A stretch of 64,000 nt of DNA, taken from contig BLAL01000199.1 of the NCBI GenBank assembly GCA_015698045.1, forward strand, positions 356,970 through 420,969. The letters are read 5' to 3'. Position 1 is the first letter of the stretch. The number at the start of each line of letters is the position of its first letter. The notes under the pieces are model-generated. The model searched no databases, was not told where the DNA came from, and saw only the letters and a list, made by a program, of their open reading frames with translations. Made by a program: the position numbers and the translations under genes. The stretch comes from Rhizophagus clarus. Its lineage: Eukaryota > Glomeromycota > Glomeromycetes > Glomerales > Glomeraceae. Below, in pieces: positions 1-12,423 of this stretch.

Positions 1-74
1 ATAAAATTAAAGAAAAAAAAAATTTAGAAATTATTGTATAATTAACTTGAATTTTTTTTTTTTTTCCCTTAAAG

Positions 75-730
75 AGTCGACGATTTTACACCTGATCATT
101 TACCTACTGAAGACGAAGTGCAGATATACACATGGTATAACTTAAGGCTTTGACCTTTTTTCTTTAATAATTGTTATTCTTCAGTAAATATTTATAAAAA
201 TACTTTATTATAAATCATATAGGAAGGATGCCACGTTGAAAGAAATTTCAAATTTAATCAAAGAAGTAGTTCCAGATGCTAATAGACCAAATGCAAAATT
301 GTCATTTAAATTAGTATATATTGATAACTTACGTGGTAAATATGCATTTAAAGAATTGGGTACAATTCATAATGTAACGTCATCAGAACATGATGAAATA
401 AACCTTGATGATGCAAGATTTGTTATTGGAGATTTTTTGGACGTAGCAATATATTTTGGACCACCACCCAGACCCATTGAAAGAAGGAGTAGTGTTTTAA
501 GAGATAGAAATAGAGAAAGAGATAGAGGTGGAAGAAATTATCGTGGTATTGGTAATGATAGAGATCGTGATCGTGATAGGGAAAGAGATAGAGAAAGAGA
601 TCGAGAGAGAGATCGAGGAGATCGGGATAGGGATCGGGATAGGGATAGGGATAGAAATGGAATGAGAATTGAGAGGGATAGAAGAGATGAACGAAGAGAT
701 AATAGAAATTTTAGAGATAGAAGACGATGA
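75..730 (+). CDS. SAP18: Histone deacetylase complex subunit SAP18, 3' part
   Basis: Exons 75-134 and 223-730 (TGA at 728-730). The gene starts before the window: an intron ends at 74 and the first visible exon is already mid-domain. Joined exons read DDFTPDHLPTEDEVQIYTW, then KDATLKEISNLIKEVVPDA, then GDFLDVAIYF. These match the ubiquitin-like SAP18 fold, which ends in a GDYLDIAI-type strand. SAP18 belongs to the Sin3-HDAC corepressor and, with RNPS1 and Acinus, to the ASAP/PSAP complexes on exon junctions. Human SAP18 ends shortly after this strand; here about 80 further residues are almost pure Arg-Asp/Arg-Glu dipeptides, like the RD tails of splicing factors. Family call is strong; the role of the tail is inference. 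Confidence 0.88.
487..726 (+). repeat. Arg-Asp/Arg-Glu coding low-complexity tract in SAP18
   Basis: Purine-rich, irregular hexamer-type repeat of GATAGG/GATCGT/GAAAGA units coding alternating RD and RE. Because it is nearly pure purine, the opposite strand is also open; that reading frame is only a shadow. Confidence 0.85.
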
Positions 731-1115
731 CTTATATATTTGGAATATTTTTTTTTTTTTTTTCCGCGTCAGTTGGTTCACTTGTAAATTTTTAATCTTT
801 TCTTTGTGAAATAGACTTTAAAAATTCTTTACATTTATTTTTTTTTTAATCCCTTTTTAATATAACTATCCTATTGCATTTACTTTTGAGCTCTACTAAT
901 ATAACAGAAGTTTTCACTTGAAAATAAATTAGGTAATGATTATGAGACATGTCAAATAACATGTCAGGTTTAATAGGTATATATAATCTATTATTAATCT
1001 TTCGGATGCATTATGTATGTTAATTAATGTAATTCAAAAATTCAGAAATAAATAAAAGATCAAAAAAATGACTTTTTTTTATTAAACTATGTACATAATA
1101 TACATAATACGTTTT
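731..1115. other. Convergent intergenic gap, SAP18 / NDUFB4
   Basis: AT-rich 3' flanks of two converging genes, with homopolymer T and A runs and nothing resembling a gene or RNA. AATAAA-type signals near 1048 and 922 could serve SAP18 polyadenylation. Confidence 0.5.
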
Positions 1116-1655
1116 TTAATGCTTTATTTTCATGTCTTCTTTTGTTTGATTTCTACGGATAGCAGTTATATCCCATTTATACTATATTATTAAAAAAAAA
1201 AATAAAATAATATATATATGTATAAATAAATTTCGTAATTAATTAATTCCTTTTTAAATTAGATATATAAATGTTTCAATAACTTACATCTTCAGCATAA
1301 CAAAAAGCGTATATACCAAGTGGGATCGCAACGGAACAAATAAATCCTGAAATCATAGTTGTCCTTGTCCAACGAAAAGTTTGATGTAAATTACCACGCA
1401 TCATACCCCATCTTTCAATTGCAGCATTTTTAATTAATGCTGAATGAATATTTTTGAAAATATTTTTTTCAAAAGTTTTTTTTATTTATTTGTTTTCATT
1501 TTTATTTTATTTTTATTTTTTTTTTATTTTTATTTTTTTTTTTAATTTAAAAGAAAGAAATAGAACCAGTGAATAGAAATCTAAAAAAAAAAAGAAAAGT
1601 AAAGATAAAAAAAAAAAAATGAAATTGATATTTTACGATTATGATCTCCTGCCAT
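1116..1655 (-). CDS. NDUFB4: Complex I accessory subunit NDUFB4-like (B15), 78 aa
   Basis: Three exons on the minus strand: 1637-1655 (only 19 nt), 1288-1439 and 1116-1181, joined in frame to give 78 residues from MAGDHNPLIKNAAIERW to KIKH. The NPLIKNAAIERW segment followed by one hydrophobic helix (about residues 35-52) and a short basic tail is the NDUFB4 pattern (human GLIENPALLRW then one membrane helix). The protein is an accessory subunit of the membrane arm of mitochondrial NADH:ubiquinone oxidoreductase. Donors are GTAAAA and GTAAGT; acceptors CAG and TAG. The split proline codon across intron 1 supports the tiny first exon. Short like fungal B15-type subunits. Confidence 0.82.
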
Positions 1656-2005
1656 GTTCAGTATTCTACCAAGATAAAATAAGAGAATGAAATGCAATTT
1701 AAGTTATTTTGGTTACTTTTATTTCTCTGTTAACTGTGGCTAGTGAGTGGATTATTGTGGCTGGTAGTCAAATTACTCTGTAACAAGTTTTTTGTTCAAA
1801 AATTTTAAATCTCGTGTAAATGTACCAAATTTAGTATAAAAAGATTTTAGTACAGTGTGGTGGATATTCATGGAGTGGAAATCTATTATTCTTTTACTCA
1901 TTTCATTTAATTACGCTAAATATTAGATTAATAATAATTTTTTTTTTTTAAAAAAAAAAAAAAGTTTACATACATATCGTTTTTGGAAAATTGTTCATTA
2001 AATAA

Positions 2006-3323
2006 TTATATGATATTTTTAAATATATTTTTCAATTTTAGTGAGAAAGAAACAGTGGGTTTCTCTTCTGTTGTAGAAGGTATAGATATTCTATCATCAT
2101 CATGATTACTACCATCATTACCAAAATTTTCATCTTTTTGAGTCATCCATAATTCTAATAATTGAGTTCCAATACCAAATATACCACCAACAATTCCAAT
2201 AGTACTCAAAATAATAACAACATTTGTATCAACAATATACAAATAATTTTCAGGTTGTTCAAAACCCCAAAAGGTTTTAAAAGATGCTAAAATTCCAGCA
2301 CGTACAAATATATCTGTTCCCAACATAAGTGTATAACATCCTGAAAATACTGTAGATATAATTGCAACATATTGATAATATCTTTTTACACTCGCTAACG
2401 ATGCATTAAATATTGTCCATATTCCCATCCATATATACCTTATGAATTGTTTTGATATTAATCCATTGGTTTGGGTTGAAAGACAGATCATCGCGAACGA
2501 AAAACCTCCAAATGCTCCCACTAACACTCTACCTGCTGGCCATAAACAAATAAAAAATATTCCTGCTGCTGAGCCAGCCACAGCACATATAACGAAATAG
2601 ACAAATCTTGTCGTTGATGTTGGATTTGTTACATTCTGATATTTTAAAATAAATAATAGCAAAATTATACCTATAGTATATCAAAAGAAAAATAAACGAA
2701 AAGCTTTATTAGAAGTTTTTCTTTAACAAAAAAAAATTTGTTATTTTTTTTTTAAAAAAAAAGATAAGAATTCAATTAGATTAAATTCAAATAGATTACG
2801 TTATTATAAAATACTTATGAAAATACATACTTGTTCCATAGAATGCGGCAAGAAATATTGATAACCATTTATTCTTATTTCCTCGAAATAAGCTTAAAAC
2901 ACCTGATGCTATTAACGTTATTCCCGTTAAATAACTAGCAACGTCTAATGGATAATCATTATCTCTTACTATTGATTAATAATATCATGTTAATACTTCA
3001 AACCATACATCAAAAAGAGATAAAATTAATTATCAAATTAACTTACTTTTATCAGCATATGGTTTTACATAAGTAGTATTTATTGGAGGTGGTGGCGGTA
3101 GAGGTAAATCCTCACCTTCTCTTTCCACTCCTATATCTACTCCTTCTCTCTCAATACCGGTATTCCCTCCTTGTGTTGGTTGTGGTGATTGTGGTCCATT
3201 ATTATTCACTTGAGCTGTTACCGTCGCTATTGTAAATATACTGAACAATAATACTATTATTATACTATTAAATAGATAATTTTTTTTTTGAAATATTATA
3301 TTTTTCATGTTATTATTTTTCAT
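2006..3323 (-). CDS. TMEM198/TM7S3-like multi-pass membrane protein with secreted-type N-terminus
   Basis: Exons 3047-3323, 2831-2968 and 2006-2670 join in frame to 359 residues. An N-terminal hydrophobic stretch (about residues 18-36) looks like a signal peptide or anchor. It is followed by about 55 Gln/Pro/Glu-rich residues with two EREG motifs and a PPPPP run, then about seven hydrophobic helices containing the glycine-rich LWPAGRVLVGAFGGFSFA segment typical of the TMEM198/DUF4203 group. A polar tail ends the protein. The group's molecular function is not settled; in animals TMEM198 has been linked to Wnt co-receptor phosphorylation, which cannot be carried over here. Introns at 2969-3046 and 2671-2830 have GTAAGT/TAG and GTATGT/TAG ends. 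Confidence 0.72.
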
Positions 3324-6038
3324 ATTAAAGTAATTTTACTATTTACTTTAAAGGAATAAAATCATTAAAAAAAAATTTAATTTTTTGACAAAAAAGAATT
3401 CAGTCCATGGAAGGAGGTAGAGAAGTTCTTTTAATTTATTTTACAATATTATAGTTTTTTATAAAAAAAAAAATTTCTAATATTGGATAAATGATACCAA
3501 CCAAAATGCCGTCATACGTGATACGCGTTAATCATGAAAAAAAGCGCGCGTCTTAATGAATATTGTGTAATTTGTAACTTAAGAACACTAAAAAAAAAAA
3601 ATCCAAGTAAATTTAAAATCCACTTAACTCAATTTATCAATTTCTTTTCGAATTAATAATTAGCATGAAAATGGATTTGGAAAAGTATACAGATATCATA
3701 CCATGATTTTCAAGTCTAATTGCTAATTTTATAATTGATACTAAAATAAAAAATAAATAAAATATTAAATTAGGCAACATTTTCCTTTTTTATTTATGTT
3801 GTACTTTTATATTTAATCGTAACATACATTAATTAATCTTTTGACCGGGATAACATGTTTCAAAGAGAAATGTTACTTATTAAACAAATAATAGTTTGCT
3901 TACTACTTTAGGAATATGTACGTAATTTTCCGATTGAGGAAATTTTATTGGCTTGTAATAATAATTTACTGCAATTTTGTTATTTAATAATCTTAATATT
4001 TAAAGTGTAGCGTAATAATAACTTTATTCTTTTAATATCTTGGGACTCAAAAGTCCAAAATAAATTCTCGATGAAATTACTGAAAACCTTTAATATTTCA
4101 GTACCAGATAGAATACCAGATAGAAAAAGTACAAAAAACTTGCATAATGAAGACTAAAGTGGAAATACTATGAAAAAAAAAAAAACCCTTTGTTTCAGAA
4201 ATAAATGAAACATAATAATTTGGAATGATGAATCACGATTTGAAAGTTTATAATGCAATATTTTTTAATGATACATCTTTGTTTTCAATTAAATTGAGCC
4301 CTTAACATGTGATAAAAAATTGATTTGATTTAGGTTGGAATGCGATCCGGATACCCGATATAAAAAAAAATCTTCTTTCTTTAATTATGAAATTAATAAA
4401 TTGCTTTCTCAAAATACATTATAAAAAAACATATATAATACGATTTAAAGATACAAATAAAAAAAAAAAATATTATATAAAAATGAAATAAAATATAAAT
4501 ACATATATATATATAAATATATTTATAGGTATTTCAGCCTTAATAAATTTCCTTCGTCGATTATAAAGTTTTTAATTATATTTTTTTTTTAGTCCTGAAT
4601 CATATTAAGAAGTTGCTATCCAAAACGGCACATGAATATGTGGTAACGTGATGAAAGCCAATCTCGGGATTCGGGAATCCGACGTAAATGAATAAACAAA
4701 ATTTGCATGTTTCATTACATTAATAACTTTTACATGCTAGTCTCGTAAAAAGAAAGATTCTTTCTATAAAAAAAGAACAAGTCTTCACACGTTATCAAAT
4801 ATTGAATTAAGATTTCTCCAATAATGTCTATTTCATGCCGTCGAATCATTATTCTTAAATACGAGGACACGTAACTGAGACTTTATTGGTAGATCGCTAT
4901 ATGAACAATAGACAGAATCCCTCCCAACTTTTAAGAAAGAATGAGAAGGGAATGATTAAGCCATTTGGTAAGCCAGTCTGCATGTTATTGCATATAATTT
5001 TGACATGTGATGCTCATTGTACCATCTGCACCGTTATCAAAACAAAACGAATTCAGAAACAATGTAATAAAATTTGGCCTGTTAAACTCAAATCCTATTC
5101 AACAAGTTTGTGAAAGAAGAATCCAAAAAATTAAAATATTTATATTTCAAAATACTCAAAATATACCGCGAATCTTCTGACATTTTAAGAGTACATTCAG
5201 TTTGAAGTTTAGAGAGAAAAATTCTCATAATTCAAAAAACTGACAAAGATTCACAACTGTTCCTTAAAAAAAATCTGTGGTAAATAAACCCAAAAGATGA
5301 AAGTACAGTGTTTCTTCTGCATGGATAAAACAATTAAAACTTCAAACTGGTCTTCTGGATGTCCGGATTGAATCACTTATATTAATTAAAGATACACGCG
5401 ACCATTAAATATACAGCAGGAACTTTTTTTAAAAAAAAAAGGTTTAAAGAATCTAAAATATAATGAATTTATAGGGGAATCCTATGGTATAATAATTATT
5501 TTTAAACTTCATATAAACTTCTCTTTTCAGAATAAATAGATATACAGTAACAGAATTAACACATTTTTCAAACTTTTTATCATAATAATTAATTCAACAT
5601 TTCTTATCACTTTTACTACATAGAAGCAGTATATGATAAAAGTACCGGCTATTAGACGCGTGGATCGACTAAATCGTGGTTAAAAGACGATTTATTTCTG
5701 GAGGACTATTATTGGACTCACTTGTCATTTCAAGTTTTGTTTTGATCTGAGTTTCTTACTTCATTTTTATATTACCTGTAAGTAATTTAATACAAGATAC
5801 AGTATTCACGTACAAAACTGCATCTTAATTAGAAATATCAGATCACCAGAGTAGGATGGTAGGATTGCGTTTACATATTTTTTTTTTTTTAATTGATCAA
5901 ATACATCATTTTATTTTACAAAAAGGATATAACAACATACAAGTAATTATTTCTCAGAGAAAAAATATATATATATATAACTATGATATTGAGAAATAAA
6001 ATAATATCAAAATATAACTACATATGTGCGAAAAACTT
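3324..6038. other. Long intergenic region, mostly featureless
   Basis: No convincing gene on either strand. A decayed Tc1/mariner piece lies at about 4060-4400 (listed separately). A 75-codon open frame at 4886-5113 has no recognisable motif and no supporting introns. The rest is AT-rich with homopolymer runs; TATA dinucleotide tracts at 4500-4520 and 5965-5985. Confidence 0.5.
4060..4400 (+). pseudogene. Decayed Tc1/mariner-type transposase fragment
   Basis: At 4212-4247 the plus strand reads IIWNDESRFESL, the block around the first catalytic Asp of Tc1/mariner DDE transposases (usual form VLWSDESRF). About 90 bases on, WNAIRIPDI could be a worn form of the VWRRPGERY block that follows in this family. 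Stops and frame changes separate the blocks, and no terminal inverted repeats were found. This is an old, non-functional DNA-transposon remnant. Its limits are approximate. Confidence 0.45.
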
Positions 6039-6347
6039 TCAGTTACCACAACCACATTGACATTCAAGACACTGATAATATTTATAGCCTAAGCAACCAC
6101 ACACGTTCGAGCAACAAGAACCAGTCATGCCGCCACAATATTCGCATTTACGTGCCCCAAGTGGATTAGAGCTTTCTTGAGAAAAATAAATAAATTCAGG
6201 TCGATTAGAGCTATCTGAAAGAAACCGAATTTGATTGTTTGATTCTTTGAGCGTAGCGGGGGGACATCTTTCGGCAGGAGCAGTCTGAGCAAGCAATGCC
6301 AATGATAAAGTAAAAAACAAGGTAGTAAGGATAAAAAGTTTTGTCAT
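6039..6347 (-). CDS. Small secreted cysteine-rich protein, 102 aa
   Basis: Single exon. Residues 1-22 form a clear signal peptide (MTKLF, then a hydrophobic core, ending ALLAQT before APAERC). The mature part is about 80 residues and carries eleven cysteines, ten of them packed in the last 36 residues: C-x2-C, then CC, C-x-C, C-x2-C-x-C-x-C. No domain recognised. Dense paired cysteines, short length and secretion fit a candidate effector, a cell-surface knob or a metal-binding peptide; nothing in the sequence decides between them. The gene stands alone in gene-poor DNA, a common setting for such genes. Confidence 0.7.
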   Translation of the reverse strand: MTKLFILTTLFFTLSLALLAQTAPAERCPPATLKESNNQIRFLSDSSNRPEFIYFSQESSNPLGARKCEYCGGMTGSCCSNVCGCLGYKYYQCLECQCGCGN

Positions 6348-7849
6348 TGTGATAAGTAATCTGGTTTGAAATATAACTTTTGTTATCTTTGGTTTAAAAT
6401 TTTTTAAAATTTTTTAAAAAATTTGTAGAGGAAGAACCATGTTATTTATAAGAATTCCAATTTTCCTGTTCCCGTTTTTGTCTGCCAAAACTGTTTTAAA
6501 AGCTTATCATAATAACAATAAGGCGCATATCGTATGATTGATGAGTTTCCCTTCTTTAGAAGGTGAAGCAACCCTTAAGAACCTCTTTCACAACAATTAT
6601 TCCTTCTTTGGGGATTTGTTAAGCAGATAATCTAATTTTTTTTTTTTTTTGCCCCATAAAAACAAAAATTATGATATCACTTCCGTTTTGTTTATCAAGG
6701 ATAATCTTTTAATTATAAAACAAACTCCGATGAAGAAAAATTATTCATGATAGATTATCATTATTAATAACAAATTTGGTTAAATATGTGAGTTCATGTG
6801 TCCTCTTTGAACTTGTGATCAAAACTTTTAATGATTGTTATATTGTTATTGATTTCGCATGAAATAGAAGAAATTATTAAATCACGTTCATAAAACATTC
6901 GTAAATAATAATATTGTTTCCATAAAAGCATCTTATAAACTATGTCATTGCATTTCGGACATACGAAAACTATAACTCTGAACTTTCAAACACGGTATTC
7001 GCGGTGACTTTAAAACTAAAATTCCCGATTTGGAACAAATGGGCACGCGTAGTAAATTTACATGATCATCGCAGCCGCAGTGCATTTGTTCAGGTTCGTG
7101 GCGCAACCAACAGATTATGGCGCAACAAAAATCATAAAGAAAAAAAAAAATTTTTAATATCATAAAACTCAAAAATTATTAGGTAAATGTAATTTTGGTT
7201 GCTCTTCAAGTTTACTTAGAGTGACAAAGGCGATTTTAAATATCATTATTGACTTATTTAACAAAAACCTTTCTTTCACGAAATCCATTTAGGAAATGAT
7301 CGACAAAGACGGTAGAATCAATCATTTATATGTAAAGTCAAAATCGGCATTCAAAAACTGTTGGTGAAATTACATCCCCAGTACAAGTTTGAAAACTTTA
7401 TGTCGAAGAAAAAAAATCTTTAATGATGTTTTTTTAAATTTGCTGAGCCACGAACCTGGCACACAAAAAAGGGGTGCAGCCGCAGTTTGGCATGTCGATC
7501 ACTTCATTTATACCACTCTCGATATGACGAACTAGCGCCTAATAAGTCCGGAAATATAAACCAGAACTGGTATTTATAATTTCCCGGAAACGAATTTTCA
7601 CATCATGGGACATTCGTGACATTTAGTTAATCATATACTCAAATATCTTTCGTTATAACAATTAAATTCTTTAATAGTTTTTTCGCTAAGATCACCATTC
7701 GGAAAACGCGTCATATGACTTTTCCAATTTGATTGGTCTGATCTTTTTGTACGAACTTCAATTCTACTTGGAGTACTTGCCTTATTTGTACGCGTTTTTT
7801 TCACACTTCTTACGCGCTTCAAATTCCTCTTAACTTCAAAAGACCAAAA
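6348..7849. other. Intergenic region with no supported gene
   Basis: Short open frames at 6945-7172 and 7631-7822 (both minus) lack motifs. At about 7508-7530 the text CTCTCGATATGACGAACTA resembles the terminal repeat of the pogo-like MITE at 40950, so a worn element end may be present. Nothing else recognised. Confidence 0.4.
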
Positions 7850-8850
7850 ATGTCTAGGTATAATTTGTCACTAAAACCTCTGGCACCAAAACCTTTAGCA
7901 CCGAAACCTACACCTACTTTTTTTTCACAAAATCAAAGGAATTTTGAAAGGGAGATTGACCCAAATTTATTAGTTAAATATAGAGCTATAAGACCAACTA
8001 TTCAACCAAACTCTTATCATAATTCTAACACTTATCATAAAGAAAGTATTCGCGTTGATGACAATTTGATGGATTTGACAGTTAGTAAAAATGAATTTTT
8101 CATCTTCAATTGTTGTAAAGCCTTTTAAAAATTCTCAATATTACATATCTGATATTGCTTAATTTTTTAATATAGGTTACAAGAGAAGATGCAAATGAGC
8201 AAAGCAGTGGAAGAAAAAGAAAAATTACTGAAGTAATCGAAACTCAAACTGCTGAAAGATGGAGTGATGAGGAAACTGATAAATTGTTATCATACTTGGA
8301 AGAAAATTATGAAAAACTTCAGCAAGGAAAAAAAGCTGCTATATATAATTCAATATCTACTGAAGTCATTAAAGTGAAATCTAGTGCAAGCATTAAAGGG
8401 CGAATTAAACGTTTGTTGGAAAAATATGAGAAAATAAAGAAGGAGAATGATCAAACAGGATCTAGAAGAAATGATTGGAAATGGTTTGATAGAATGGATA
8501 AAATTTTTGGATGTCAAGAAAATATTAACCCTTCTTTTGTTACAAATGATTTTACAGGGTATATTAGTGATGAAGAAGTTGAAAAAAGACAAAAAAATTC
8601 TGTAGAATCTTTAGTTGATGTTATAAATAATATTAATCAATCAGAACTTAGAATATCTGAGCAAAGACTTAAATTGGAACGTGAAAAAATGCAGAATGAA
8701 TATAAATTACAAACAGAAAAGTTAGAAGTTGAGAAACAAAAATGGGAGTATGAAAGAGAACAATTACGTTTGTTACATGAATTATCAATGAAAAAAATAG
8801 AATTACAATTACAATTGGCAATACAATACAATAATAATGTGACTAATTAG
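7850..8850 (+). CDS. Myb/SANT-like DNA-binding protein with C-terminal coiled coil
   Basis: Exons 7850-8080 and 8176-8850 give 301 residues. The N-terminus has repeated KPLAPKP motifs. A basic patch (GRKRK) precedes a Myb/SANT-like domain at about residues 97-165, with the expected tryptophans: AERWSDEETDKLLSYLEENY, then a basic helix (SASIKGRIKRLLEKYEKI), then RRNDWKWFDRMDKIFG. The last 75 residues are a strongly charged heptad-type coiled coil, so dimerisation is likely. Proteins of this build are either transcription regulators or the DNA-binding partner of PIF/Harbinger-type transposases; no transposase lies beside it. Intron donor GTTAGT and acceptor TAG; phase 0. Translation start is the first ATG after a TTAACTTC-rich leader. 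Confidence 0.72.
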
Positions 8851-11240
8851 ATTAAATTAGATAATATAAATCATTAACAATAAAATACAATTTGTTATAA
8901 TAAAAATAATAAAATTGAAATTTTAGGTTGATATAATCTTTAAATACTTGTAATAATTTTTCAAATTTGTATTAAATAATTTTCTTGATTTATCATCTAA
9001 TTAGAAATTTTTTAACAGAATATATAGTATTAGTATTACTATATAATAAAAAATGTATTTTATTATTTTTAGTATTTATAATAACTTTTTAAAATTTTTA
9101 AAATAAATTCTTTAATTAAAGCAATAATTTTTATTTTATAAGTAAATATAAATAATAATATATATTTTACTTTTTAAATAATTTATTATAATATTTATTA
9201 TATTTATACATAAGATAAAGTCTATTAATATAAATCTTTATTTTACTAATATTATCTATATATATATATTAATTAAAAATAAAAGTAATATATTTTATTT
9301 ATTATAAATTTTTACTTTGTTAGATTGGATAACATTAAAATATATAAAAGCAAATACAATTATTAAAATTTTTTTTTGATCAAAACAAGTAGTATATTAA
9401 CTTTATTAAAATTGATTTAAAAATACATATTAATAAATGATAAATCAACTCATCTTATATGCCACAATTAATGTGGACAAAAATATATTATGATTAACTA
9501 TAATGGCCTATTTTCAATGGTATAATAAGAAGTCCAACTATAAATTTAAAGGGAATAAAGAAAACAAAAACAAAAATGAAATATACTAAAAAAATAAACT
9601 AATAAAATAATATATATAATTAAATCTATAAAGATTTCTAAACTGATAAATTTATAGACCTATATAACTAAATTATATTAATTGTTTCAGAAAAGCCTTC
9701 AGTCCTACTATAAGTTGTTTTATATTTGGCCAATCAGACTGGTTAGTTTCTGTAAAGAATTCTTTTTATTAGATAAATCAGAATTAAGTGTATGGTTATT
9801 CTTTTTATTCTGATTTGAAACTTACAATTATTTAAATATGTGAAATTTGAGTGATTAATAACTGGTTTAGAATCAGCGGTCTTGTTTGCATTGTTAAATT
9901 AAGCAGATAAATTTTCTGAGAACCAAATCTTAAGTGAAATAACAACACTATAAAAGACTAATGTCATTCCAAAGCTGTAAAGTACTAATACATTTTATTA
10001 AAATTTTAATAATCAATTAAATCATAATATTTATTATATAATATATAAATTGAAAATTTAATTATTTTTTTTTTTTAATAATTATTTTATATTTATTATA
10101 CTATATATTATTGAAATTAAGTATCTTTTAAAAATAAGTATTTTTAAACTTTTTAAATTTTTTGTAAAAATATTATATATATTACTAATAAAAATAATAT
10201 TGAAAATAAATACTTCTTTAAACTTTTTGTACAAAATCCCTATAAAAAAAAATGCTTAATTTTAATAAAATATAATAATATTTTTTTATTTATAATATAA
10301 TATATAATATTATTTAAATATTATTAAATTAATAAATTTAAAAAATAATTTAAAATTTTATAATTATATAATTTTACTATAATTAATTTAATTAATTTAA
10401 TTTATTATATATTATTAAAGTTAAAAATTACTTAATTATATAATTATATTAGTCATAATAATTAAAATAATTGTGATAATTGTAAGAAAAAAATCAGAAA
10501 TTATATTATTTAATTTTTGAAGTTTTGAGACCTCTTTTCAGCTTTTTTATTATCACTTATTTTAAAAAATTAATATATATTATTAGTTACTAAAAACAAT
10601 AGGTCATATTAATTTACCTTTCTTTTTTTTCTTAAAAAATTATATTATTTTTAGCCTTTCTCTAATAATCATAATAATCATGATAATTATAATAATTTGA
10701 TCAATTTGATTAATATGATTAATAATATTTACTTTATTTATTAAATTATTATATTTGTTATATTTATAATATTTGTTATATTTATTTTTATTATTATTAT
10801 ATTTTATTATAAATAATGATTGAATCAGTAAATTATATTAGATAAAAAAAGTCATAGTAATTGATTATTTAATTTATATCTTTATAATTTATTTTTTAGT
10901 TAAAATTAAAATCTTATTTACAACAAAAAATAATTTCTTTGGGTTATTATTCTTGATAATAAAAAAAAATTAATTTATTAGCTAAAGTTATAATGTATTT
11001 CTTTATTTTTTAATAAATTTATTATTATATTTATTTTTATCATAAAAATTACATGTTAAACTTTTACTAAAATTAGAACTTCTGTTATTTTAAATATTAT
11101 ATAAAGTTTCAGTTTTTTATATTTGCAAATATTATTAAATATATTGTATAAATTTAAAATTTAATTGCTGATCTATCTAAAATTATTACTGTATTACTAA
11201 TAAAATTTAAAATTAAATTTATTGATTTTATATTTTATGG

Positions 11241-11319
11241 ATATTGTATGGTGTTGTATTTATATTGGTTAACGTCACAAAGTGACGTTAACCAATGTAA
11301 ATACCATTGTGCAATATCT
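11241..11319. repeat. Long imperfect palindrome
   Basis: Perfect 15-nt arms (ATTGGTTAACGTCAC at 11264-11278 and its complement at 11282-11296) with a 3-nt loop, extended outward by imperfect pairing to about 39 nt per arm. Could be a fold-back MITE or a hairpin-forming replication scar. Confidence 0.8.
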
Positions 11320-12423
11320 ATATTATTGTACGGCTAATGCAGATCATGCTTTCTATCCACTATATACTGTAAGTTTATTAAAAATCTAATTAATGATATG
11401 TGAAATTTTGAAAAATTACTCTTTATTTTAATATTATACGCAAATAAACTATTACCGTTCAATATTATACATAAATAAACTATTACCGTTCAATATTGTA
11501 CAATAATAATAATATTATTAACATTTATTAAAAAATATAGGTTAAATGACATCAGCATGATCCTATAGGGCCGTGCGATAATAGAACATAAATTATAATA
11601 TATTAACTATAAATAAAAATCATATTATAGTATACTAAAAAAAATACCTAAAAAAAGGAATTTGCAAAAAAAAATTTATATTTATATAAAAAATAATAAG
11701 TTTATTATATACATATATCAGATTTATATTTTAATATATATAAAATTTTAATAATTTATTTTATTATATTATGTTATTTACAATATTTAAAATATTTTTA
11801 TCATTAAAAATAAGTAAAAATTAAAAAAACCAATTATAAAAATATAGTTATATAAGTTATATTTACCAAAAAGGTTTATAAAATAAAGAAAAATATTGTA
11901 TTTATGGTAAATATTTTTGTTTGTAAAATAAATGAAAATTTATTTTATATATAAAATATAAAAAATATTTTTTTTTATTATTGCTATTAATCTTAAATTT
12001 ATTAATAATATAGTATTAATAATTAAAATATAAATTTATAATAAAATTACATAAAATTTAGAATTTGAAATTTTAAATTTAAATTTCATTAAACTTTACT
12101 TTAAATTTTTTAATATTATTTATAATTATAAAAAATTTTAATTGCTAATCTGTTAATCAATCATCAATTAATATTATCAAATCTGTATTTTTAATATAGA
12201 AAAATTGATCTAAATCAATTTAAATTTTTTTTTAAAGAAACTTTTGCATATTATCTTATTTATCTAAGGATTTTAACCAATTAATGTACAGGTTAATATT
12301 TAACAGCTGGTCTTAAAAAACTGTCAATTAGTAAAATTTTAATAAAATCACTTTATAATTTTTTGCTTAATAAAACTATTAGTTGTAAGTCTGAAATTAT
12401 ATATATATACACATTTGAATATA

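Noticed and set aside
4660-4690. GGGATTCGGGAATCC as a tRNA arm
   Set aside because: No acceptor or anticodon stem around it; no tRNA cloverleaf was found anywhere in the window.
4886-5113. 75-codon open frame
   Set aside because: No motif, no partner exons, composition like its surroundings.
6945-7172. 75-codon open frame
   Set aside because: Composition and lack of motif point to chance; no splice support.
7631-7822. 63-codon basic open frame, divergent from the Myb/SANT-like gene
   Set aside because: Only 28 bases from the neighbouring start codon and without any recognised motif; could be a small gene but nothing supports it.
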